Below are positions 17,258 through 25,333 of a stretch of DNA of 64,000 nt, piece by piece. The DNA is from Clostridiaceae bacterium (lineage in GTDB: Bacteria; Bacillota; Clostridia; Clostridiales; Clostridiaceae): assembly GCA_902363375.1 (NCBI GenBank), contig CABIZX010000001.1:992001-1056000 (forward strand), in the 5' to 3' direction. A model generated the notes under the pieces. The model made no database searches. It worked only from the letters and a program-made list of their open reading frames with translations, and was not told the DNA's origin. The first letter of the stretch is position 1. Each line of letters opens with the position of its first letter. Made by a program: the position numbers and the translations under genes.

Positions 17258-18223
17258 ATGAATGATGTTTTAAACAAAATTCAAGCTATTGGAATAGTAC
17301 CAGTTGTAAAAATTGACGATGTTGAAAAAGCTGTTCCGTTGGCAAAGGCTTTATGCGAAGGTGGATTACCATGTGCTGAAGTTACATTTAGAACTGAACA
17401 AGCAGAAGAAGCAATCAGAAGAATGTCAAAAGAAGTACCAGAAATGTTAGTAGGAGCAGGAACAGTTCTTAATATAGAACAAGTGGATAAAGCAATAGCA
17501 GCTGGAGCAAAGTTTATAGTAAGTCCTGGATTAAATCCTAAAGTAGTAAAATATTGTGTAGACAAAGGGATTCCAGTAACACCTGGTTGTAGTAATGCAA
17601 GCGACATTGAAAGAGCTATAGAGTTAGGGTTAGATACAGTTAAATTTTTCCCAGCTGAAGCTGCAGGTGGCTTAAAAATGATTAAATCTTTAGCAGGTCC
17701 ATATGTAAACATGAGATTTATGCCAACAGGGGGGATTAGTGCTAAAAATTTAAATGATTATTTATCATTCCCTAAGATTATTGCTTGTGGTGGCAGTTGG
17801 ATGGTAAAGGAAGATTTAATAAATAGTAATAAATTTGATGAAATAAGAGCATTAACAAAAGAAGCTGTAGAAACAATGCTTGGATTTGAACTTGCTCACG
17901 TTGGAATCAATGCTCTTAACGAAGAAGTAGCAGAGAATATAGCTATGACCTTCGAAAACTTATTTGGTTTTGAAAAAGAAGAAAGAAATGGTGCCTTCTT
18001 TGCAGGAAATGCAGTAGAGGTAACTAAAACACCATATTTAGGTGAGCATGGACATATTGCAATTAGAACAAATTATATAGATAGGGCAGTTAAATATCTT
18101 GAATTAAAAGGATATGAATTTGATAAAGAAACTGCAACATACGATGCAAAAGGTAATTTGGCATTAATCTATTTAAAGGCTCAAGTTGGAGGATTTGCAA
18201 TACACTTAGTACAAAAGAGATAA
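17258..18223 (+). CDS. eda: KDPG/KHG aldolase with a C-terminal glyoxalase-like domain
   Basis: 321 aa; ordinary Eda proteins are about 210 aa. Residues 1-210 are the class I aldolase: E41 and R45 in AEVTFRT, the Schiff-base Lys K129 in TVKFFPAEAAGG, and the phosphate-binding PTGGIS. It splits KDPG to pyruvate and glyceraldehyde 3-phosphate. Residues 215-321 (HVGINAL through AIHLVQK) have the strand and spacing pattern of a vicinal-oxygen-chelate (glyoxalase/bleomycin-resistance) domain and include HIAIRTNYIDRAVKYLELKG. I recall similar long Eda forms in other Clostridia. The extra domain may bind sugar acid or metal. AGGAGG precedes the ATG. Confidence 0.88.
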   Translation: MNDVLNKIQAIGIVPVVKIDDVEKAVPLAKALCEGGLPCAEVTFRTEQAEEAIRRMSKEVPEMLVGAGTVLNIEQVDKAIAAGAKFIVSPGLNPKVVKYCVDKGIPVTPGCSNASDIERAIELGLDTVKFFPAEAAGGLKMIKSLAGPYVNMRFMPTGGISAKNLNDYLSFPKIIACGGSWMVKEDLINSNKFDEIRALTKEAVETMLGFELAHVGINALNEEVAENIAMTFENLFGFEKEERNGAFFAGNAVEVTKTPYLGEHGHIAIRTNYIDRAVKYLELKGYEFDKETATYDAKGNLALIYLKAQVGGFAIHLVQKR

Positions 18224-18408
18224 AGAGAATTTATTTATATGTAAATAGATAGATATAAAAGAAACTTACTCAGAGTTAAATCAATCAATTTAGAAACTAT
18301 TAATTTAGAAATAAAGTTTTATCAATCAATTATCAATGGTCAGTACTTTGTCTAATTTATAATGAATAGATAAGTACATTAATAATAAGAGAAAGAGGGA
18401 TTTTTAAT

Positions 18409-19431
18409 ATGGCTAAGGTTATAACATTTGGAGAAATTATGCTAAGACTTGCTCCAGAAGGATATTATAGATTTGTTCAAGCAGAGAATTTTGGTGCTAC
18501 TTATGGTGGCGGAGAAGCCAATGTAGCAGTTTCTTTAGCAAACTATGGATTAGATGCTAAGTTTGTAACTAAACTTCCAAAACACGACATAGGTCAAGCA
18601 GCAGTAAATTCATTAAGAAGATATGGTGTCGATACATCTAATATAGTACGTGGTGGAGATAGAGTAGGAATTTATTTCTTAGAAAAAGGAGCTAGCCAAC
18701 GTCCATCTAAAGTTGTGTATGATAGAGCAGGATCAGCTATTGCAACTGCATCAAAGGAGGACTTCAATTGGGATGAGATATTTGAAGGTGCAGAATGGTT
18801 CCACTTTACAGGAATTACACCAGCTCTAGGTGATGATGTAGCAGAAATTTGTTTAGAAGCTTGCAAAGCTGCTAAAGCAAAAGGAATTACAGTAAGTTGT
18901 GACTTAAACTATCGTAAAAACTTATGGACAAGAGAAAAAGCTGGAGAAGTAATGGCTGGATTAATGGAATATGTTGATGTATGCATAGCTAACGAAGAAG
19001 ACGCAAGTGATGTATTTGGAATAAAGGCAGATGATACAGATATCACTGGTGGAAAATTAAATCACGAAGGATACAAAGAAGTTGCTAAAAAATTAGCAGA
19101 TAGATTTGGATTTAGCAAAGTTGCTATAACTTTAAGAGGTTCAATTTCTGCTAATGACAACAACTGGGCAGCTATGTTATATGATGAAAACAACTACTAC
19201 TTCAGCAAAAATTATTTAGTTCATATTGTTGACCGTGTAGGTGGTGGAGATAGCTTTGGAGCAGGATTAATATATGCTTGTATAAGTGGATATGAGCCAC
19301 AATCTACAATTGAATTTGCAGTAGCAGCAAGCTGTTTAAAACATTCAATTGAAGGAGACTTTAACCAAGTATCTGTAGACGAAGTTACAAAACTAGCTAA
19401 CGGAGATGGATCTGGAAGAGTACAAAGATAA
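18409..19431 (+). CDS. kdgK: 2-dehydro-3-deoxygluconate (KDG) kinase, PfkB family
   Basis: 340 aa ribokinase-like kinase phosphorylating KDG to KDPG. The N-terminal FGEIMLRLAPEG and GGGEANVAVSLANYG segments match KDG kinases. The C-terminal signature is DRVGGGDSFGAGLIYA, with catalytic Asp in GGGDSFGAG (GAGD in most PfkB members, GGGD being common in KdgK). It lies 185 bp after the aldolase, a larger gap than elsewhere in the operon, with two copies of ATCAATCAATT (18280 and 18321) in between, so a second promoter is possible. It completes the gluconate to pyruvate plus GAP route. Confidence 0.92.
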   Translation: MAKVITFGEIMLRLAPEGYYRFVQAENFGATYGGGEANVAVSLANYGLDAKFVTKLPKHDIGQAAVNSLRRYGVDTSNIVRGGDRVGIYFLEKGASQRPSKVVYDRAGSAIATASKEDFNWDEIFEGAEWFHFTGITPALGDDVAEICLEACKAAKAKGITVSCDLNYRKNLWTREKAGEVMAGLMEYVDVCIANEEDASDVFGIKADDTDITGGKLNHEGYKEVAKKLADRFGFSKVAITLRGSISANDNNWAAMLYDENNYYFSKNYLVHIVDRVGGGDSFGAGLIYACISGYEPQSTIEFAVAASCLKHSIEGDFNQVSVDEVTKLANGDGSGRVQR

Positions 19432-19483
19432 TAAGTAAACTATGAGTTGGGCTGTATTAAAACTAAATAATAAGCCCTAAAAT

Positions 19484-19521
19484 AAAAGGACCAAATTCAA
19501 AAAATGAATTTGGTCCTTTTT
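19484..19521 (+). terminator. Terminator of the sugar-acid operon
   Basis: AAAAGGACCAAATTCA (19484-19499) pairs with TGAATTTGGTCCTTTT (19505-19520). A smaller GGGCT/AGCCC stem (19449-19477) precedes it. Confidence 0.95.
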
Positions 19522-19585
19522 GTGCATAATATTAGCATGAAACAACTAATTAATTTTGAAATATATAGATATAGATAATTAAAGG

Positions 19586-19990
19586 GTAATATAAATAAAT
19601 CTACAATTGGGTCTTCTTTAGCTTGTATATAAGCTGCTGTCTATGAATTGCCTTTAGCATCAGTGTAAAATAAAACTTTTCCGTGGTCGGTATAGTAATC
19701 CATCAAGTCTAGCGTCAGCTAATTGATCGAGTGTAGTATTATTTCCATGATTTGATATATCATAGTGGCTATCCTCTCAAAGTGAGCTATTTCTTCACTT
19801 TCTATATCAGTTAATAAAGCTCCTTAACTTTTCGGTATGCATAGTGAACCGTTTATTTAAATATCTTAAAGCTGAACTTAACTCGCCATCAGGACCACCC
19901 TATTGGGATATAAGAAATTGAGCCATTCTAAGATCACTACTTTGAATGTTTATTGGATAATCCAAGGTTTTTGTATATTACCATATACTA
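19586..19990 (-). pseudogene. Decayed manganese catalase (CotJC) gene
   Basis: Reading the minus strand from 19986 gives the start of a manganese catalase with the ATG and one codon ruined (ATA-TGG-TAA), then YTKTLDYPINIQSSDLRMAQ, LISQ-stop-GGPDGELSSALRYLN, a frameshift, LLTDIESEEIAHFERIATMIYQ, another shift, and YYTDHGKVLFYTDAKGNS-stop-TAAYIQAKEDPI. Similarity ends near 19586, so about the last third is deleted. At least three stop codons and two frameshifts are present; it is not functional. It follows a CotJB remnant in the usual cotJB-cotJC order. Confidence 0.88.
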
Positions 19991-20078
19991 GACTGGAGGA
20001 TACATATTTATAAGCATTTGTGGCATCTTCATTTTCAGGAAAATTATCTAAATATAGGTTTAAGATCTATAGCATAAA
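19991..20078 (-). pseudogene. CotJB remnant
   Basis: Minus-strand frame reads FML-stop-ILNLYLDNFPENEDATNAY, matching the centre of CotJB (ELNLYLDTHP-type motif), and runs directly into the decayed catalase. Start and end of the gene are missing. It identifies the locus as a former cotJ operon. Confidence 0.7.
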
Positions 20079-20290
20079 AATCATTATTTTAATTTAATTA
20101 TATAAAGTGTGAAAACTACACTCAATATATACTATGATTAAATATTCAAATAGGTTACTATTTCTGTATACGAATATTTAGTATATAGAAAGATATAATA
20201 GAGTAATTTATAAATAATATTGTATAAAAACTTAGAATAAATCTATAAATCACGGTAAAAATACTATTAATTACTGACGGAGGTGTATTT

Positions 20291-20824
20291 ATGGATATTA
20301 CTAATTTTTTATTGTATTTTATATTTAATTTCTTTTTCTATGGATTTCTAGGTTGGATAATTGAAAATCTATTTTCTTATTGCACTAGAGGACACTTTCA
20401 AAAGGATGGATTTTTAAGAGGACCATTTAAGCCTATGTATGCTATAGCTATGAGTATTTTAGTGTCATTAAATCTAATTTTTCATATAAATATATTTTTA
20501 TTAGTATTATTATGTTTTATAATTCCAACTATAGTTGAGTATATAACAGGAATAATAATGAGAAATCAATTTAATAAGAATTACTGGGATTATTCAGAAC
20601 TTAAATGTAATTTCAATGGAATTATATGTTTAGATTTTTCTATTGCTTGGACTTTATTAAGCTTTATAGGGGTAAAATACTTACAGATACTTGTAGATGG
20701 AGCATATGATATAATTTATCCAATATGGCCTATATGTGCTGTTGTTTTAGCAGTAATTTTATTTATGGATGAAATAATTACTTTAAAGGAATTTAAAGAA
20801 CGAAGAAATATAGTTGAGAATTAA
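20291..20824 (+). CDS. Putative ABC-transporter type IV (CmpB-like) membrane protein
   Basis: 177 aa with five to six hydrophobic segments. The N-terminus (YGFLGWIIENLFSYCTRG, then GFLRGPFKPMYAIA) matches the PF06541 family, annotated as putative ABC-transporter type IV although no ATPase partner is known. The C-terminus is short and charged (LKEFKERRNIVEN). ACGGAGG lies before the ATG. It stands alone and ends in a long hairpin. Function unknown; similar clostridial proteins are often multi-copy. Confidence 0.8.
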   Translation: MDITNFLLYFIFNFFFYGFLGWIIENLFSYCTRGHFQKDGFLRGPFKPMYAIAMSILVSLNLIFHINIFLLVLLCFIIPTIVEYITGIIMRNQFNKNYWDYSELKCNFNGIICLDFSIAWTLLSFIGVKYLQILVDGAYDIIYPIWPICAVVLAVILFMDEIITLKEFKERRNIVEN

Positions 20825-20862
20825 ATAAAATTATCGCATTAAATGTTTAGATAGTATATAGA

Positions 20863-20943
20863 TAAACAGGAAGTTAGGTTTAGACTAAACTCTTTTATGA
20901 AGAATTTTATGAAAGAGTTTTATTTAACGAACTACCTGTTTAT
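20863..20943 (+). terminator. Long bulged hairpin after the PF06541 gene
   Basis: AAACAGG, AGTT and GTT on the left pair with AAC, AACT and CCTGTTT on the right, with an inner AAACTCTTT/AAAGAGTTT stem, giving an 80-nt imperfect hairpin. A T-rich tail (TATTTTTATT) follows. It may be a terminator or a small stable RNA. The rest of 20944-21156 is AT-rich promoter space. Confidence 0.6.
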
Positions 20944-21156
20944 TTTTATTCAAATAAATAATTTTATATATGTATAATTCTATATATAACTTTGTATATG
21001 TATAGATTTGTATAAAAGATAAAACAAATTACAAACAAAGCATAAATTAATCTATAAATACATAGACAAAATGACAATATAGTCATATTATATTAGTATA
21101 AAGTAGTTTGAAGGAAAGTTAATGGATAAATATCTAATTAAAGAGGAGATAGAGAG

Positions 21157-21429
21157 ATGGAAAAAATAGATAGATTTATTAATAATGAAGGCAAAATAAA
21201 TGTATGGCCTAAAAAGAGAGAGGTAAAGATTGAAATCTTAAAATATTTAGCTTCAAAGTTTCAGTATGATCATTTATATAAGGAAAAAGAAGTTAATAGT
21301 ATAATTATGAAGTGGCATACATTTGAAGATTATTTTTTATTAAGAAGAAGTTTGATAGATTACGGATTTTTATGCAGAAAAAAAGATTGTTCAGAATACT
21401 GGAGAAATAAGGAGGAAATTCATGAGTAA
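21157..21429 (+). CDS. Stand-alone DUF2087 protein
   Basis: 90 aa consisting of one DUF2087 domain: INVWPKKREVKIEILKYLASKF, LYKEKEVNSII, then YFLLRRSLIDYGFLCR and a Trp-containing end (EYWR). The fold is a small winged-helix-like unit often fused to transcription regulators. It overlaps the next gene, which carries the same domain, by 8 bp (AGGAGG inside this gene), so the pair is co-translated and may heterodimerise or compete. AAAGAGGAG precedes the ATG. Confidence 0.85.
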   Translation: MEKIDRFINNEGKINVWPKKREVKIEILKYLASKFQYDHLYKEKEVNSIIMKWHTFEDYFLLRRSLIDYGFLCRKKDCSEYWRNKEEIHE

Positions 21430-22255
21430 TGACAGAATAGATGAAAAAAGTAGGAAAAATCAAAGTATAAAAAAGGATATAGAATCTGATATTAAACTAA
21501 ATGAAACATTTTGGAATGCAGATATTAATGAGTTAAAGAAGGGATATTCACAAGATGGTGACACCATAAGATGCTTAATTTGTGGTAAAAAATTTCAAAT
21601 AGGAAAAATATACAAAGTAGATGAGGAATTCTATGAGTCATGGAAGGCAGCTCAACTACATGTTCAAGATGCTCACAATTCAATGCTAGAATATCTTCTA
21701 AATATGAGTGGAAGCTTCACTGGTGTTTCAGAGGTACAGAGACAAGTATTAAAGCTTTTCGCACAAGGTATATCTGATAAAGAAATAGCTAATAAATTAG
21801 GCGTTACCACATCAACTATAAGAAATCATCGCTATAAGCTAAGGGAAAAAGAAAGACAGGCAAAATTATATCTAACGATAATGGAATTGTTAGCTAAAAG
21901 CACTAATAATAAAATAACTACTTCAGATAAGGGGATTATATGTGATGCTCACAAGACAGCTACTACTTTAGATGATAGGTTTAATATAACTGATGAAGAG
22001 AAACTTCAAGTTATACAAAACTATATGGATGAAAATGGAGAACTGAAAAATTATCCATCTAAAGAAAAGAAAAAGATTATAATCTTAGGGGAAATAATGA
22101 GAAACTTCAATATAGGTAAAATTTACTCGGAAAAAGAAGTGAATATAATAATATCTAGAATATATGAGGATTATGCGACTATACGTAGAGCGCTCATTGA
22201 ATACGGTTTTTTGAGTAGATCTAGTGATTGTAAGAGTTATTGGGTTAAAGAATAG
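21422..22255 (+). CDS. LuxR-type HTH regulator with C-terminal DUF2087
   Basis: 277 aa. Residues 40-100 include a CLICGKKF pair of Cys and AAQLHVQDAHN, a zinc-ribbon-like start (C-x2-C with His nearby). Residues 105-160 are a LuxR/GerE helix-turn-helix (EVQRQVLKLFAQGISDKEIANKLG, TSTIRNHRYKLREKERQ). Residues 190-277 form DUF2087 (LKNYPSKEKKKIIILGEIM, IYSEKEVNIII, RRALIEYGFLSR). It is a cytoplasmic DNA-binding protein, co-translated with the small DUF2087 protein. The signal it senses is unknown. Confidence 0.85.
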   Translation: MSNDRIDEKSRKNQSIKKDIESDIKLNETFWNADINELKKGYSQDGDTIRCLICGKKFQIGKIYKVDEEFYESWKAAQLHVQDAHNSMLEYLLNMSGSFTGVSEVQRQVLKLFAQGISDKEIANKLGVTTSTIRNHRYKLREKERQAKLYLTIMELLAKSTNNKITTSDKGIICDAHKTATTLDDRFNITDEEKLQVIQNYMDENGELKNYPSKEKKKIIILGEIMRNFNIGKIYSEKEVNIIISRIYEDYATIRRALIEYGFLSRSSDCKSYWVKE

Positions 22256-22315
22256 TAAATATTAAAAAATTAAGATATAAAACCTACGTGTAGTTGAAGA
22301 TTTTGGAGGATGCTG

Positions 22316-22738
22316 ATGAAGCGTAATAGGATAAAATATATTATATTAATAATAGTTGTTATTGGTTTAGGGATAAGTTCAAGAAAATTTGCAGAGTATC
22401 TGCCTAAATTTATAGGAAAATACTCTGGAGATGTACTTTGGGCTTTAATGGTATTTTTTATGTTTGGATTTTTAATGAATAAAAGGAATACTAAAACTAT
22501 AGCATTTGGGTCTTTAATATTTGCTTATCTTATAGAAGCTTCACAGCTATATCAAGCAGAATGGATAAATACAATAAGAGATACTAGAATAGGAGCATTG
22601 GTGTTAGGACATGGATTTCTATTTAGTGATTTAATTTGTTATACAATAGGAGTCTCTATAGGTGTTTTGATAGAAATTATATATAGTAAATATTTAAAGA
22701 GTTGTGATGTTACTATTAAAGATAATAGATACATGTAA
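22316..22738 (+). CDS. DUF2809 family membrane protein
   Basis: 140 aa. GGAGG at 22305-22309 gives the ATG at 22316 a 6-nt spacing; the earlier ATG at 22310 overlaps that site. Four hydrophobic segments are visible. The signature GDVLWALMVFFMFGFLM and the acidic LIEASQLYQAEWINTIRDTRIGALVLGHGF loop are typical of DUF2809. The family resembles VanZ-like membrane proteins in layout. No function is known. Confidence 0.82.
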   Translation: MKRNRIKYIILIIVVIGLGISSRKFAEYLPKFIGKYSGDVLWALMVFFMFGFLMNKRNTKTIAFGSLIFAYLIEASQLYQAEWINTIRDTRIGALVLGHGFLFSDLICYTIGVSIGVLIEIIYSKYLKSCDVTIKDNRYM

Positions 22739-22765
22739 TAACTTTAAAAGTATATGAGGTGCGTT

Positions 22766-23431
22766 ATGATAAATATTGAAATTTCAAAGGATTTAAAAGA
22801 AAAGTGTCCAGAAATAGCTATAGGCTGTATAGAAGCCAAGGTTAAAGTAAAAGAAAAAGCTAATATAGAGCTATGGAAAGCCATAGAAAAAAGATGTAAT
22901 GATATACAAGAAACCGTTAAAGCTGATGAGATATTAAAGATAAAGAATATTGATATATCTAGAAGAGCATACAAAGCTTTTGGAAAAGATCCAAGTAGAT
23001 ATAGACTTTCATCAGAGTCTCTAGTAAAAAGAATTGTTAAAGGAAATAATCTGTATCAAGTAAATAATATAGTGGATATAAATAATCTTTTATCATTAAC
23101 AAGTTTTAATTCGGTAGGAACCTATGACAAAAATAAGATATCAAATGATATTATTTTTACTTTAGGAATTAAGGGGGAAGCATATGAAGGAATAGGGAGA
23201 GGATCCATAAATCTAGAAAACTTACCTGTGTTTAGAGATAAAAATGGAAACTTTGGAAGTACCACTTCTGATTCTACAAGGTCAATGATAGATGCTGATA
23301 CAACAGATCTTATTATGAATATAATTTCCTTTGGAGGGGATAAGGAACTATATGAGTATATGGAATATGGAAAGGTATTATTAGAAGAATATGCAGATGG
23401 AAAAATTATAGATATGAAAATAATAAAATAA
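22766..23431 (+). CDS. B3/B4 domain protein (PheT editing-domain homologue)
   Basis: 221 aa. GAGGTG precedes the ATG at 22766; the in-frame ATG at 22754 overlaps that site. The body matches the B3/B4 tRNA-binding editing module of phenylalanyl-tRNA synthetase beta: ISRRAYKAFGKDPSRYRLSSESLVKRI, NNLYQVNNIVDINNLLSL, and GSTTSDSTRSMIDADT. Stand-alone B3/B4 proteins are thought to clear mischarged or non-canonical aminoacyl-tRNA, but this is not shown for most members. It is cytoplasmic, 27 bp after the DUF2809 gene and probably co-transcribed. Confidence 0.85.
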   Translation: MINIEISKDLKEKCPEIAIGCIEAKVKVKEKANIELWKAIEKRCNDIQETVKADEILKIKNIDISRRAYKAFGKDPSRYRLSSESLVKRIVKGNNLYQVNNIVDINNLLSLTSFNSVGTYDKNKISNDIIFTLGIKGEAYEGIGRGSINLENLPVFRDKNGNFGSTTSDSTRSMIDADTTDLIMNIISFGGDKELYEYMEYGKVLLEEYADGKIIDMKIIK

Positions 23432-23628
23432 TGGCGAAATTTTCAATAAGTTTTTATAGATATATTAATTAATACTTTAAATTTAATTGAAGGAAAAATA
23501 ATATTTATATAGAATATAAATATTACTAGATTATAATGTCAATTTAAAAGACTAGAAGAGTTTAGTCAATAATCTATAGAAAGGGAAACATATAGAAATT
23601 ATATATATTTCTATATACAGGTGATAAT

Positions 23629-23841
23629 ATGAAGATAGAATTGGATGATAAAGATATGCTTTATGTATTAGATAGTATTCACGGTAAATATATAAGTACA
23701 AAGCTATATTTTAAGGAACATACAGATAAAATAGATAAAATAGGAATGACGACGCCTGAAGAATTAAAGCATTTATATAATAACTTTCTTGAACAAGTAC
23801 ATGCACAAGGACAATATAAATTTTTAGAAAAAATAAAGTAG
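23629..23841 (+). CDS. Small hypothetical protein, 70 aa
   Basis: CAGGTGATAAT places the ATG. The product is soluble and charged, starts MKIELDDKDMLYVLDSIHG and has a likely helical second half (TPEELKHLYNNFLEQVHAQG). I do not recognise a family. It is followed by its own terminator and is separated from neighbours by about 200 bp upstream. Confidence 0.6.
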   Translation: MKIELDDKDMLYVLDSIHGKYISTKLYFKEHTDKIDKIGMTTPEELKHLYNNFLEQVHAQGQYKFLEKIK

Positions 23842-23877
23842 ATATAAAGTACATATGTGGAAGATATGCATACAAAA

Positions 23878-23905
23878 GCCTGAGTAATTAACTTAGGCAT
23901 TTTTT
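23878..23905 (+). terminator. Terminator of the 70-aa gene
   Basis: GCCTGAGT pairs with ACTTAGGC (one G-U) around AATTA-like loop, then TTTTTT. Confidence 0.85.
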
Positions 23906-23941
23906 ATAGAGAATAATTATAAGTCGAAAGGATGATAAGTA

Positions 23942-24514
23942 ATGGGAAGAATTCCAACTAGAGAGGAAGCATGGAACCTTTTAAATAAATATAATAAGGA
24001 TAAATTTCATTTGAAACATAGTGAGATTGTAGAAGGTGTAATGAAATATTTTGCAAGAAATCTAGGCTTTTCAGATGAAGAAGAACTTTGGGGAATTGTA
24101 GGCTTATTACATGATTTAGATTTCGAGATGTATCCTGAAGAACATTGTATTAAGGCACAAGAAATTATGAAGGAATTAGAAATCGATGATAGAGTAATTC
24201 ATGGAGTAGCTAGTCATGGATATGAATTAACTGTAGATGTAAAGCCAGAGCATACAATGGAGAAAGTATTATATGCTGTTGATGAACTTACAGGCCTTAT
24301 AGGTGCAGTAGCAATAATGAGACCATCAAAAAGTGTAAGTGATTTAGAATTAAAATCTGTAAAGAAAAAATTTAAAACACCAAAATTTGCAGCTGGCTGT
24401 TCAAGAGATGTTATTGAAAAGGGGGCTAAAATGCTTCAATGGGAACTAGATGAATTGATAGAAAAAACTATTTTAGCCATGAGAGATATAGAAGGTACCG
24501 TATCTATTGTATAA
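23942..24514 (+). CDS. HD-domain metal-dependent phosphohydrolase-like protein
   Basis: 190 aa. The HD fold is shown by LKHSEIVEGVMKYFAR (first His), LLHDLDFEMYPEEH (HD pair) and IHGVASHGYE (later His), so a metal site is intact. Such short HDIG-type proteins hydrolyse nucleotides or phosphate esters, with substrates mostly unknown. AAAGGATGATAAG precedes the ATG. It faces the DNA-repair pair and shares a two-way terminator with it. Confidence 0.85.
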   Translation: MGRIPTREEAWNLLNKYNKDKFHLKHSEIVEGVMKYFARNLGFSDEEELWGIVGLLHDLDFEMYPEEHCIKAQEIMKELEIDDRVIHGVASHGYELTVDVKPEHTMEKVLYAVDELTGLIGAVAIMRPSKSVSDLELKSVKKKFKTPKFAAGCSRDVIEKGAKMLQWELDELIEKTILAMRDIEGTVSIV

Positions 24515-24562
24515 AATAATGCTATCTACAAAGAAGTAATTCTTTGTAGATAGCATTATTTT
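24513..24562. terminator. Bidirectional terminator between convergent genes
   Basis: AATAATGCTATCTACAAAGAA pairs almost perfectly with its complement (24540-24560) around a 4-nt loop, with A and T runs on the two sides. It serves the HD gene (+) and the repair pair (-). Confidence 0.92.
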
Positions 24563-25296
24563 AATTCTGATAAGTGATTCCAGTATCTTATTGGCATACT
24601 TCTACGTCTTAGTTTAAGGTTTTCACGTTCTTTTATATTTATGGCATTATAAAATTCCTTCCAAAGATCTTCAAAGCTATCATTCAAAAGAGAGGTCTCT
24701 AAAGAACTACTATAATCTTTAGAAAAGGAAGAAATTATACCTTCTTTTTTATTATAAACTAGGGCAATTTCTCTTTTTATATCATGAATTATAAAATTCT
24801 GATCAGAAAATCGCTCTATAAAGTGAGATTGAATAAGAGGTATAATATTGTGATCAGGTTCTATGGCAGAGTAAAAGGTAAAGGGGGCAATTTCTTTGAA
24901 TCTGACAAACCCTGTAAATCTATGAGCTTCTAAAGAAACTCTTCTACAGTATTTATCTACAGCTAGAATAATATCGTTATTTTTAGCTAAATTAATAGTA
25001 TCGCCGAATTTATAGCATAATTTAATATATTTATATATTAAATCCTCAACGGCGGAAATATCACTTAAATATAGATAATATATATTTTTAAGTGTAGAGC
25101 AGCTAAGTTTATTTCTTATGCTAGAATATACTCTGTTAAACTTATCGTCTTCAGTAATTACCTCTTCTGTTGTGGTAATTAAGCTTGGAATATAGGAAGA
25201 AGATTTTGTAATTTTAATTTCATCTTTATACTTATAAGTATAGAAAATTGTAGTTAAAAGCCCTTCAAAGGAGCCATCGTATAAAAACTCTTTCAT
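24556..25296 (-). CDS. TIGR03915/DUF4130 family putative DNA repair protein
   Basis: 246 aa, the standard partner of the radical SAM DNA-modification protein encoded just upstream. The N-terminal motif FLYDGSFEGLLTTIFYTY and the EAHRFTGFVRFKE, Y-x-(A/S)-x-IEPDHNI segments are characteristic of the family. The C-terminus (NLKLRRRSMPIRYWNHLSE) fits the conserved end (R-x-x-MP-x-R-Y-W). It is predicted to act on DNA in repair; biochemistry is not established. The gap to its partner is 37 bp, so it belongs to the same LexA-controlled operon. Confidence 0.9.
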   Translation of the reverse strand: MKEFLYDGSFEGLLTTIFYTYKYKDEIKITKSSSYIPSLITTTEEVITEDDKFNRVYSSIRNKLSCSTLKNIYYLYLSDISAVEDLIYKYIKLCYKFGDTINLAKNNDIILAVDKYCRRVSLEAHRFTGFVRFKEIAPFTFYSAIEPDHNIIPLIQSHFIERFSDQNFIIHDIKREIALVYNKKEGIISSFSKDYSSSLETSLLNDSFEDLWKEFYNAINIKERENLKLRRRSMPIRYWNHLSELK

Positions 25297-25333
25297 ATTA
25301 GATACACCACCAATACTTTAAAATTTATTTCAG

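Noticed and set aside
18280..18331. Two copies of ATCAATCAATT before kdgK as an operator pair
   Set aside because: Low-complexity AT-rich words with no dyad and no known regulator; noted under kdgK only.
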